Shown: positions 20,201 through 33,899 of the stretch, piece by piece
Layout: every line of letters begins with the position of its first letter
How positions within the stretch are numbered: the stretch's first letter is position 1
Assembly: GCA_009829735.1 (NCBI GenBank)
Contig: CM020619.1
Location: forward strand, 4,914,083-4,978,082
From: Pyropia yezoensis
Lineage: Eukaryota > Rhodophyta > Bangiophyceae > Bangiales > Bangiaceae
Direction: 5' to 3'
Length of the DNA stretch: 64,000 nucleotides
Notes under the pieces: generated by a model
Seen by the model: the letters and a program-made list of their open reading frames with translations, nothing else
What the model was told of the DNA's origin: nothing
The model's database searches: none
Made by a program: the position numbers and the translations under genes

Positions 20201-21669
20201 GCAACGGAAGGGGGTGGTCGTTGCGCCGCCGATGGTGGTGCCGGCAGCCGCGAGGGTGCGGCAGCTGCCGCTGTCGCAGGCGTACGCGAAACCCCGCGCC
20301 CGCGGGTCGACCGGCCAGTGGGCGTTGCGCCGCCCGTGGTCGTTGCCGGCGGCGGCGCCGCGGCCGCCGCCGACGCGGCCGCCACCGCTGCCGCCGCCGC
20401 AGCGGCAGCAGCCGCCGACCGGCCGCGTGTCGCCTGACGGGTGCTGTCTGCCGCAGGCGACGCAGCGACACGCACCTCACCAGCGGCAGTCGACCCCCCC
20501 CCGCCCGGAGCGGGGAAGGACGCAGCGCCCGCCGCTGCCGCAGCCGCAGCCGCCGCTGCCGCCGCCGCCGACCGACCGCGCGTCCCACGGCGCGTGCTAC
20601 TGCCTACCGCTGCTGCGGGTGCAGGCACCGACCGCCCGCGTGACGCAGGGCGCGTGCTGCCGGCCGGAGTCGCCGCCGGGGCGGCACCGCCCCCAGCAGC
20701 GGCGCCACCCGCCTCACCGCCAGGTGCAAGCGGCGACGCGGCGCCACCTGACGCCGCTGTCGCCACCGCCGCCGAGATACCTGGCGCCGCCACCGCCGCC
20801 GCAGCCGCCGCCGCAGCCGCCAACGCCGCCGACGCCGACCGGCGGCGCGTCGTCGGGCGGGTGCTGCCGACTGCTGACGACGCGGCCGCACCGCCCTCAC
20901 CGGCGGCACCCGCCGCCCTACTGTCCCGAGCAGGCGGTGACGGGGAGTCCCGCCCTGCCGCCGCCGCCGCCGACGCTGCCATGTTAGCCGCTGAAGCCGA
21001 ACGGCCGCGCTTTGCCGGGAGGATGCCCCGCGGCGGGGGTGGCGGCGGTGGTGCCGGTGGCAGTGGCGATGGTGGCAACGCCGCCGCCGCGGCAGCACTG
21101 CCCCCATTGGCAGCACCCTCCCCCGCCCCACCAACAGCCGCACCACGCACACGGGCGGGGGTGCCGGCACTCGCGGCAGCACCCACTGACCGGCGAGTTC
21201 GCACCCCCCGGCGACCGCTACCCGGCGATGGGGACGCCCCCGCGGGAGGGGCGGGGGGCGGCGGTTCCCGCCAAGCCCCCTCCCCCGTCGCCGCCATGGT
21301 CGAGCCCGCGCCGCCGTCATCGCCACCACCCCCACCACCACCACCACCACCATCACCATCACCACCACCGCCCCCGTTGGGCGCCATTATGGCCGCCGCT
21401 GCCGCGGCGGCGGCGGCCATCCCCTTCGAGGACGACAATGTGGCGGCCGTGGCCCCCGCCGCCGCCGCGCCGTCCCCTATGGCGTCTGACGCCCCGCCGC
21501 GTGACAAGCGCGCCCGCTTTGGCGCCCCCCCCCGGCCGCCCCCCGCGGGCAGTGCCGACGACGGCGACGGCAACGGCATCGGTGACGGCGACCGCGACGG
21601 CGACGGCGACGGCGACGGCTGCCGCTTGGCTGCCAGACGGGCCGACAACCGGCGCTCCCCGCCCGCCAT
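17255..21669 (-). CDS. F-box protein with C-terminal C2H2-type zinc fingers
   Basis: About 1470 residues. I chose the ATG at 21669 (CGGCCATGG context, MAGGERRLSARL) rather than earlier ATGs in leader-like sequence. Residues 1-540 are low-complexity Ala/Gly/Pro with repeated TTRRRS-type blocks. The F-box is near residues 560-605 (LLPRLPDDIWRLILAELPVL), which would bind SKP1 in an SCF ubiquitin ligase. A long helical region follows. C2H2-type motifs occur near 1088 (CYVC...H...H) and 1125-1190 (CSQC...LHYLAVH); a third (CSLC...RHHSRVH) lies in a different frame. The switch is at the 13-base G run 17797-17809, probably a homopolymer length error. Substrate is unknown; the fingers may provide recognition. 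Confidence 0.8.
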
Positions 21670-24384
<2,715 letters not shown>

Positions 24385-25060
24385 ATGGGGAGAGGGGCGG
24401 GGGGCGTGGGGAATTCTTCGCGCTCGTGGTGAGGCGGCGCAGCTGGGACAGGTGGGGGCGACGAGAAGGCACGGTACAGACCCAGTGGGCAGGTGGCCGC
24501 GAGCGTGCGGGAAAGAGGGGGAGTGGGGGAGCAGCAGCTTGCAAAGTGAGAGCGGGGGTGGGGCAGGCGAAGGTACCACATTGCGTGGTGCAACGGCGCC
24601 CGCATGGTGCGTACCTTTGCGCCGCGTGCGTGGCGCACCCTGGGTAGGAAGTGGGGCTCACTCATGCGGCGGGTTTTGCTTCGCATGTATTTCCTCTTGT
24701 CACTTGCGTTTGCTGCTGTGGTGGGGGGGGGAGAACCGACGGGGTAGTGTCGAGCCCTCGCGTCGTTGTTGCCTGGCGCCTCATGCGGCGAGAGCGTCGC
24801 AGTCACGTCGCCTACCGACCTACCACGTATGTGAAGATAAGCAAAAAAAAAAAAAAGCGAAAACAAGGGCGCAGCGTGATAACCCAAAAACCCTACATAC
24901 AATATCGATGCGTAGCCACGTGCCCTACCGGCCCATTCCCAATACAACCCTCCTACAGTGTACATACAACGTCAACGCGTAGCCTCGTGCCTTGGAAGCC
25001 CGACCGCAATGCGGACGTGGGTACTCACCCCCCGCCATACGGCCCACCGTCTCCCGTGCC
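24385..25060. other. Convergent 3' region between METAP2 and the K+ channel
   Basis: Holds the two 3' ends. There is a run of 14 A at about 24843 and two degenerate copies, about 62 bases apart, of a segment containing CGTAGCC.CGTGCC (24890-24990). No gene seen. Confidence 0.5.
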
Positions 25061-28000
25061 CTACCACCGATCAGGGATGTGAGTTTCAGGATGAACCAGC
25101 ACGTACACAGCGTCCAGCGGGGATAGGAGCGTAAACGGCTCCGGGTTGGTGTACACGTACGGCAGGCGGTTGTCCCGCGGGCTAGGCAGCTCTTGATAGT
25201 AGATAACGTTGCCACTGGTCGGGCACACGTACGACAGGGGCGCGCCGCCGCCGGCGCCCTCGAGGTCACCGTCCTCTATCTCCTCCCCGAGCTCCTCCTC
25301 GTCGTCGTATTCATCATAGCCGAGTGGTGGCAGCTCTTCATCGCCCGACAGGTGGTCTCTTGCGTCTGCAGGGCCACCCGCAGCGTCACTGCCTAACGCG
25401 TGGCCGCCCAGGCCCAGCCCACCCTCGCGCACCAGCTGCGCCTCCATCACCTCCAAGTGGTGGTCAATGGACCAGGCGCCGGCCGTGCCGAGGCGCCCGG
25501 ACCGAACCCCCCCCCCCGAAGTGCCACTACGGCCCAGGCGTCGGAAGCCCCGTTCGTCGGTGGACGACAGCACCGGCTCTGCCTCGTTGCTAGACTCCCC
25601 ACCCGACCCCCCGTGTGAAGCCGGCGACAACGTGGACGCGCTGCCCCGGCGGCTGTGTGCGGCGGTCGACGCTGGCGTCCAGTCGACGCTGCTGCCGCGC
25701 TGGCTGCCGCTGCTACTGCGCTCCCCGCCAAGCCCGCCGGGCTCATCATAGGTGACGCGCATCCGAAAGACCGCATCGCCCGCGCGGTAGAGCCCCAAAG
25801 GCAGCGCACCCAGCGGCAGCAGGGCCTCAAACAGGTCTCTGTAGACGCGTGACGACGGGGAACCGCCGAAGTCATCGCCATGGCTGCTGTCGTCGTCGGT
25901 GCCGCCCCATTCCGAGTCAGCCCCAGGGTACAGCCACGAACGCGGCACAGGGAGGGCGCGGATCCAGCAGCGCGTGGAGCGGGCGCGCGTACCCAGTCCA
26001 ACTCCAAACACCGTCCGGACGGCGGCCATGAGGCCAGGCGTCTCTGCCTCCCGCACCGCCAGCGCGAGCAGCGCAGACGACAGCAGCACCTCGCCCGACG
26101 CGTAGCGCTGACGCATTCTCGTCTCGGCGTGGGCCGACACGGTGAGGGTATCCGCGCCGAGCGTACCAGACGCCCCCGCGTAGGCTCCGACGCCGATACC
26201 GCTGCCGCCAACTGGTATGCCCGCGCCGTCAAAGCGGAGGTTCCGCTGCGAGCCACCCCAGGTGGAGGAAGCCCCACCATAGAGCGCGCTATTGAAGAGG
26301 CTCGCCGACGACAGGCCCCCCGCGAGATGGCGATACGCGTCGCTCTCGTCGCGCCCACTGGGCATGGGTGTGCGGGAAGCGTAGGCATAGCCGCCGCCGC
26401 CACCGCCGCTATATGGCCCAGGAGACGCCACTGACGACGAAGATACTCCAGGTGCAGAGGCACTGGCATACCCCAGCCCGCTATAGGTGCGGGGCAAGCT
26501 GCCCACAAACGAGGCCGCCGGGGACGGCAACCCCGATGGCACGCGCGCCCAAGAAAACACGGCCGGCGTGCGGGTAGTCATGGCCGGCTCTGTGTGCTCA
26601 CCGAGTGTCGTGCCTTGACGTCGAGGGTTGGCCGGCGCACGCAACAGCGCCATGGACGCCTCTGCATCGAGCATACAGCACACAAACACAGAGCTGTTGG
26701 TCGTCAGAAGGTGGTCCAGCGTCATGACGGTGAATAGCGCGCGGCTGTCCGACGCGTGCTGATGTGGTCGGGCCTCACACGCCAAGATGAGTATGGCCTT
26801 GGCCGACCCATACTGCGCGCGCCGCAGCGTCGGGATGGCCATGGAGTTGCCCCGCACGAGAAACAGCGGAGACTTGTCATACTTGCTGAGGGCGGCCTCG
26901 TCGGCGGCAGTGAACGCGGCGCTGACGGCCACGACGGGCGTGCGCGGCGCTCGACCACCGTCTCGAGGCTGCCAAATGCGTTCCAAAAAGGCGCGTAGAT
27001 TGCCCACTGCAACTGCGCCGAGCAGGCACACCACGATATGGGAGCGCAGCCGCACGGGCAGCGGCCGTGCACCGTACAGGATGAGATTGCGTCCGCCAGC
27101 TGCGGCAAACGCCGCCGCAGACATGGCTGCCTTAGACGACCCCCGTGGCGGGCCGGCCGCGGTCGCAGGTACCCAGCCCGAGCCATTCGACCCCTCAGAG
27201 GTGGATGATTGACGATGGCCAGCCGGCAGCTGCGTGTTTACCCTATCCTGTCCGTTGCCGCTGTCGCCATTCAGCGAGGCCGACGCAACGTCGCTACTGC
27301 TGCCTGGGCGACCAAAAGTGCCACGACTGCTGGTTGATGAGTCTGCCGCCAAACCGAAACTACTAGCCAGAGGTGCACGACGGTCAAGCCGCTCAACGAC
27401 AAGTGCCATGCCCGTAGCCGTCTCCGCAGCGCTGCCCGTGACCGAGCTGTTCGCCGCGGAGCCACGGTTCCACTGAGATGGGCCTTGCCAGCGCTGCTGC
27501 CGTAGCCGCTGCAGCTTGTCCCTGTCAATGACCGCCCCACCACCGTTGCTGGTGTCAACAGAAGGCGCAAGCACCGGCAGATGCGGCGTCTGAGCATCGG
27601 CTTCTCCTCGCCCCACCGGCAGTGGGTTCAAGGTTGGCGCGAGCCCACCTTGGACCCTGTCAATGACCCCGCCGCCGCCGCTGCTGGAGCCAACAGACGG
27701 CACCAGCATCGGCAGCTGCGGCGGCTGAGCGTCGGCTTGTCCTCGATCCAGCGGCAAAGGGTCCACAAAAGCCGCGAGACCTCCTTCGACCCGGTCAATG
27801 AGCCCGCCGCCGCGGCTGGTGGAGTCAACAGACGGCACCAACGTCGGCAGCTGCGGCGGCTGAGCGTCGGCTCGTCCTCGCTCCACGCGCACTGGATTCA
27901 AGGGTGGCGAGAGCCTCCCACGGGCCTCGTCGATGGCCCTGCCGCCGCTGCTAGAGTCGACAGACGGCACCAGCATCGGCAGTTGCGGCGGCTGAGCGTC

Positions 28001-31000
28001 CGCTCGTTCTCGCTCCTCACGCAGTGGGTTCAAGGGAGACGCGAGCACATGTGGCGCCTGAACAGGGGCCGGCGCGGCCGCCACAGCACTAGGGTCCACT
28101 GTCACCGCCATCACAATCGACGGGCTGGATGTAGAAGCAGACCCCCCCGTGTCGCTGTCGGCGTGCATCGGCCCAACGTCCGCGTCCTGGTGGATGCCAC
28201 TGACAGCGCTGCCGTCACCGCCGCCGCCGCCGCGGTCGCCACCGCCAGCAGACTGTCCTAGCAGGCTGGCGCGCCCAACGCGATGCAAAGCGTCCTGTGG
28301 GAGTGCAGCAATAGCACTTGGCAGTGACACAATCTCCTCGGCCACGCGCTCCATGCTCATACCCCCAAAGTCGTCCTCGTCGTCGTCTGGTGACTGCTCA
28401 CCGGCGACGCGAATCCCTGGCGTGGCCGGGTGCATGGCCCCCCATGGCGGCCCTTCGGGAGGCACCAACCGCGGGCCGAGCATGCTGCCGCTGCCCGTAG
28501 TGCTCCCATCATCCGCCGAGTAGGACGGCATTGGTGCGCAATGGGCGCTCGCAGCGACTTGAAACTGCTCCGCCACCTCCGCGTCCTCAAGATACGTGAT
28601 GGCAATAGCAGTATCACCTCGCCGGAACACCGTCGATGGAGCGACAGTGGCCCACCGTGGCGGCGATAAACCTAGCCGCTGCTCGTGGCGGACCGCCAGC
28701 AAAACAATCCCTAGGTCGTACAGTACCACGGCCACGTCAGCCATGGCCACACCGTCCAGGTCGTCGGGGACCGCACAAAAGCCAAAATGGCATTCGGAGC
28801 CCAGACGGTACTCGTGCATCCACATAGCGTCAGTGGACGGTAGCTGAGCATCGGCTGGAGGACGCACCCTTTGACACAGGTTACACAGAAGCGTAGAAAG
28901 TCCGTTGCAAAAGACGTTCTCCGCGAGGAGACCCATCTCCACCTCCTGCATGCACACGGCCTCAGACAGCTGAGCGGCGCTCGGTACAGGCATAGGGTAC
29001 GCAGAATCCGCCGCTGCCACATCGGGTACATTAATCGAGTCGAAAGACGTGAAGCGCTCGTCGCCTGATGAGTCGGACGACGATCCGCGCGAGGACAATG
29101 ACGACCAGTGCGAGAACGACGAGTGGGTCGACACCGATGGGGACGTGGGGCTAGACGACGGAAGTGACGGCAGCGGCGTCGACTGGTCCATGCTTCCATC
29201 GGACGACCATGCTTCACCGCCGCCGTCTCCGTCGGCCCCACTGACACTCCCACTGCCCCCACCGCCACCCATACCGCTGCTTACGTCGCCGACGCTTTGA
29301 AGCGACTTCCGCGACGGTGCGGTCGACCACGGAAGAAACGCAGTCTGGGAAGAGCCCCCAGTGCCGCTTGGCACCCGCTCAGCTGGCAGTGGCCGCAGCA
29401 CGTCAGACGCAGACGTGGTCGACGCGGAGGGGCCATCCCCCCGGGAGTTGTCAACCGCAGCCGAGCCAACCACAGCACGGCGGCGGGGGCGCTTCGGTGG
29501 CCCCCGCCGGACCCTCCTTTGCCGACGGAGGCGCCCCGCTTGGCCGCGCCGCGGCGGCGGCCGTCCAGCCGCGGGGGACAGCGCAAAAGATATCTGGAGC
29601 ATCGAGTCCCGGAGGGCCACCATGGCGTACACTGGCACCGCTGGCGCCAAAGCGCGGATGGTGAGCACCCTCTTGAGCGTCGCCGAGTCCTCCGCCACCG
29701 TGTCCTCGCTGTGCTGATTGCACAGCACAAAGACGGCCGACGCGTCGCCGACACGCGCGCGGTGCAGGGCATCAGCGGCGGTGGCGTCACCCTCGAGGTA
29801 GACCAGCTTGTACCGCACCCGGTCGGGAACGGCCGCCGAGTGAACAAACCCATTCCACAGCTCCGCCGCCCCCTGATCGCCCTCGGTGCCAAACGGGGCC
29901 GTGTGGAGGACCACAAGCATTGGCTCATCCACAGAGGGTATGGCATACAGCTCCATGACAAACTGGACAAAGAACTCCCACTTGATATTCCCGCACAGGA
30001 TAACATGTCGAGGGGTGCTCTTCGTAAACGTGCCCGTGCCGCGGCGACCGGCGGCCAGGGCCGCCAGAACGGAGGAGACGAGCTGGGCCACCAGGAAGGC
30101 CCCAGACAGGATGACTGCCAGGACCCAGATGCGTCCCATCAATGTGTAGGGAACAAAATCACCGTACCTGCGTGTTACCAGCAACACAGAGGGACGCACG
30201 TCCAACGAAAGCCAGAACAAAAGAGAATAAATGAGAGGAGAAGCAGCACGAAAGGACATAACCAGAAGACGAGCACGGTTCAGATCGAGCCCAGTGGGTC
30301 TGTCAGTAACGGGGCGTGACATGTATCAGGAACTATACCACAAATACCAGCAACGCTTCAGAACATACGCAAGGTACAAGACTCCCACCTGCTCTCAACA
30401 CCTACCCCACCGTCGTAATGGTCACACAGCTCATGTACAGGGCGTTGACCCAGGTCATTTCAAAGGACGTTGCTGCCAGCACCTCGGACGGGTCGCCCAG
30501 CAGCTCGGCCATCTGCAGGCCGCTCGCGAAAATGAACACAAACACCACAAACTGGAGGACTAGCCGCACGACACTGCGCGCCACCACCGACAGCTCCACA
30601 TTAAAGGAGAGGCCCTCCTGCTCCAGCTGCCGGAACCGAAGCAGCATAATGTAGGCCTGGAGGAAGCCAAAGTGACACCACGAGGTGGACGCCGCCAGGG
30701 AGACAAGAGACAGACACTCGACGGCGCCCTCCACAGACGCCACCACCCCATACGGCGCCCGCGACGCGGCAATGACCGATACGAGGCGGCCGAGGATGAC
30801 CGCCGCCATCAGGCGGTCTGCCGCCAGCCCCACCGACGCGCGGCGCTGTAGGTGAGAGCAAATCACGTAGTTGACGCACACCCCCCAGCAGGCAAGGACG
30901 CGAAAAAAGGTGAGCCACCGGGCCAGCCGGTAGATAAAGGGCGACGGCGTGACGCCCCACATGGTAAACACCTCCACAACCTCGTCCGTGGTGTGCACGC

Positions 31001-31400
31001 CGCCGACGAGCGCATCGTGGTGGCCAAGCAAAACACTACCAAACGTGACGGGGGAGCCTGCCGCCGCCGCTGGCCGAGGGACCCCATCCCCCCCACCGCC
31101 ACCACCACCGCCGCCGCCGCCACCGCCGCCGCCATTAACACCACCACCGCCGCCACCACCACCACCACCACCTCCACCACCAACACCACCACTACCCCCC
31201 GCCCCCTCCTCTGAGCCCTCGGCCTTTTCGGCTCCCCCTCCACCTCCCCCCCCCCCTCCCCCCCCCGACAGTCGCACCCCAATCTGTACGCTCCGCACCG
31301 TCGCCCAGGTACACAGGGCCAGCCACAGCCCCGCGGCGGCGGCGGCCAGGGCAGTCACGCCCGTGGCGCCCGCCCAGGTGGGGAGGCCCCCCGGGCGCAT
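25061..31400 (-). CDS. BK/Slo-type potassium channel, RCK-regulated
   Basis: Exon 1 is 31400-30406, exon 2 is 30167-25061; the 238-bp intron (30168-30405, GTAGGT...CGCAG) splits a Gly codon inside the selectivity filter, and splicing gives ITTVGYGDFVPY. The product is about 2033 residues. Exon 1 has several membrane segments and a long poly-Gly loop; exon 2 begins with the inner pore helix. RCK1 follows (RHVILCGNIKWEFFVQF, then AVFVLCNQHSEDTVAEDSAT, very Slo-like), and RCK2 lies near bases 26690-27060 (LRSHIVVCLLGAVAVGNLRA). Slo channels carry K+ out of the cell and open with voltage and ligands such as Ca2+. It is nearly twice the usual length because of Ser/Gly/Pro-rich linkers with 45-residue repeats. 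No clear calcium-bowl Asp run seen, so the ligand is open. Confidence 0.88.
27510..28045 (-). repeat. Coding repeats, about 4 x 45 residues, in the K+ channel
   Basis: About four degenerate tandem units of 44-45 residues in the linker between RCK1 and RCK2. Each has RADAQPPQLPMLVPSVDSS followed by GG.IDR.  and then LNPLP. Unit length stays a multiple of three, so the frame is kept. Probably a flexible, fast-changing linker. Confidence 0.8.
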
Positions 31401-33093
31401 GGCGGTGGCGCGGGTGCAGGCCAGGCCCGCGGCCGCATCGCGGCAAGCACGACCACTGGTCGCGGGGGGGGGATGGGGGAGAAGGGGGGTGTGTATCTAG
31501 TGTGGGTGAGAGGGGGGGCAGGCAGGGGGCAGAGCCGCTGGTCGCCGCAAAAGGGGCGAGGCGGGGCGGCGGGAAGGAGGGCCAGACGGGGTGTGCTGGC
31601 AAATGGAGGGCGGCCGCCGCGGCGTGCCGGTGGGGGCGGGGCGACGCGCGGCCGCGTTCGTGTCGAGTCGCGGCCCGCGACACCAGCTGGTCACAAAGGG
31701 ATGGTGGAAGGTCCACAGTTGGGGTGCTACTTTACGTGCAAAGTCGCGCGCACCCACATCTGCACCCATTAGTCTATTCCAGCCAATGGACTGTAAAACA
31801 GGAACGCGGTCGTCTCCTGAGGACTTCGCCGATGGACCGCTGCCGCTGCCAGCGAGAGGGGGAGGGCGTCGGCGCGCGCCGGGCGAGCCGCGGTGTGGTG
31901 AGGGTGGTGGTCGCCAACACCACGGGCGACCGTTCTCCACTTGTAGGGGCAGGGGGCGTGGCGGTGCGGTGGAGATGCGGCGGCGGTGCGGTGGAGATGC
32001 GGCGGCGGTGCGATGCGAAAGTGGGGGGCAGCCACACCTTGCAGGAGAGACGGCAGCGGGCCACGGACACCGCTTCCATCCATCCTCGTCATCCATGCGG
32101 CGCATGCTGGGTTGGCCGACGACGGGGGGTGGGGACTCCCGGGCCCCGCCGCTTCTCGTGTGGCGGGGACACCCTCTGGCCGGTGGCGCACCGCCCAGTC
32201 TGGCAGCCACCGTGTGGGGCGTGGGCGGTGGCCCGCGGCGTGCGCGGTCCAAACCGTCTGGAAGGAGAGTCATCCAGAGGGAGGAGCCCACGTCGGCGTC
32301 CGCCGCCGCCGCACCGGGGGGTGGCTCGCCCGCGCCGAGCCGCACGTGGAGCGCTCCCTCCCCTCTTCAAGGCCGCGCTCATCGCTGGCGCCGCTGCGCA
32401 TTCCCATTGCGTTCTTGGCACGCATGTACATACATATACGGCACCCCTCCCCACCGCACCGTGGCTCGCCCGGGGCGGGGCGCTCCCCACCACTTCCCGG
32501 CACAGCACGTCCACAGAGCCCCTCTGCGAAGAGGACCCTCGTTTGCAAAAAGGCCTCCCGCTCCTACACACCCTCTACAAGGACGCTGTCGGACCACGCC
32601 CCGCGCACACCGTCTGCTCCACCGCCCATGGCTTCCGTACCCGCCAGTGCCACCACACAGCCGGCCGGGTGACCGCCCCCGGCACGGCGCGCCTGCGGAC
32701 AACGCCGGCGCGCCGGCGGTGGTCAGCGGGGGCTGTCCCCCGCCGCCCGTCTGGCGTGCGCAAGGCGGAGTGCGGGTGGGGTAGCGGGGGGCGCGGGGGC
32801 TCCCCTCGCCACCCCCCTTGCCCCGCGGGTGGCGGCCCCCCCCCCCCCCCCCCCCCCCGGGGGAGTACAAGAGGGGAACTCCCGGGCCGTGACCGGCGCA
32901 GCGCCTTCCCCTCACCACATCCACCACCGCCTCCCCCGCCACACGCCCGGAAAAGCCAAGGCGTGCGACGCCCCCTCCCTCCCCGTGTCCCACGCACACC
33001 CCACGTGGGCGACCCCTCGGTCGGTTTCAGCCACCACACCCCCCCCCCCCCCCCCACCCTCCCCCAAGATCGCCGCCGACGCTGCTGCCCATC
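31401..33093. other. Divergent intergenic region, no gene recognised
   Basis: About 1.7 kb between the K+ channel (minus) and the cysteine-rich gene (plus). It is GC-rich with short tandem repeats at about 31960-32020 (unit near GTGGAGATGCGGCGGCGGTGCG, shortened here to its first 20 bases: GTGGAGATGCGGCGGCGGTG) and a 23-base C run at 32836-32858, plus a 17-base C run at 33039-33055 just upstream of the plus-strand start. Long ORFs in it carry no recognisable domain. Confidence 0.5.
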
Positions 33094-33848
33094 ATGGCTG
33101 GTGCAACAGCCCGCGGCCGGGCGGGTGGCCTTGCCGCCCTCGTCGCCCTGGTTGTCCTCGTCATCCTCGTCGCCACCGCTGCGCCGACGGTGGCTGTCCG
33201 GGTTGGGCGCGCCGCCGCCGCCGCCGCCCCCGCGGCGGGGCGGCAGGTTGCTTGCCCCGGCCCCGTGATTGAAGAGGGCTGCAACGGCCCGTGCTGCGAG
33301 GGCCTGTGCTGCCGCCGCCGCGCCTCTGACAACAGCATCTACTTCGTATGTACGCCCCCGGTCATTGTGGGCGGGCTAGAGCGGTGCCCGGCGTGAGCAA
33401 ACTAGTGAATGGTGTTGGGGGTAGGGGGTGAGGGGGTGGGGGGGAAGGCGGTCGCCGTGTTCCTGACCCCTGTCTTGCACCCCAAACCGTCTCCACGCTT
33501 CTCATCCCCCCATACACTCGTGTGGGAGGAGTAGGCAGATTGGGAGGGTTGGGGGGCGGGGAAGGGGGGGGGGAAGGGGGAAGGGGTTGCGGCTCGCAGC
33601 CTCGTGTGCCCCGCTGCCGCCATCCCTGCAGCTGCAGCGGTGGCACGGCCACCCGCGGCTGCGCCCGTGCGCCACGCGCTACCCGGTCGACGCCCTGCAG
33701 GGCGCGGCCGACACGCCCGGCGGCATCCACGGCCGCCACGGCGGTTGTGGTTCTTTGTGGGCCTCTGTTCATTGACATTGTATCTCTGGTTCTGTTGTTT
33801 GCAGTCATTTTTTTTTTGCCATCCGCCCATAGAAAACCTACCTATTGA
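33094..33848 (+). CDS. Small cysteine-rich secreted or surface protein, probably two exons
   Basis: Exon 1 (33094-33392) encodes a signal peptide (LAALVALVVLVILVATAA) and a compact cysteine cluster with CC pairs (C..C..CC..CC..C..C), knottin-like in spacing. Unspliced it would stop at 33396. A GTGAGC donor at 33393 and a CCCTGCAG acceptor ending at 33631 define a 239-bp intron. Joining gives a 171-residue protein in which ERCPA is followed by more cysteines (CSGGTATRGC..., STPC) and a C-terminal hydrophobic segment (DIVSLVLLFAVIFFL) ending HRKPTY. So the spliced form would be a membrane-anchored cysteine-rich protein; the unspliced form would be secreted. Function unknown; defence or cell-wall roles are only guesses. 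Confidence 0.6.
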
Positions 33849-33899
33849 CACGACCGAGGTGCAAGCCGGCAACGCCCGCCCGCCCGCCCGCCCCCCCTC

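Noticed and set aside
25061-31400. CASTOR/POLLUX-type nuclear channel instead of BK
   Set aside because: The filter TVGYGD and the block AVFVLCNQHSEDTVAEDSAT match Slo channels; CASTOR/POLLUX lack a canonical filter. A phylogeny would settle it.
31502-33268. Plus-strand ORF of 588 codons upstream of the cysteine-rich gene
   Set aside because: No recognisable domain, low-complexity Arg/Pro composition, and it overlaps the better-supported cysteine-rich start in another frame.
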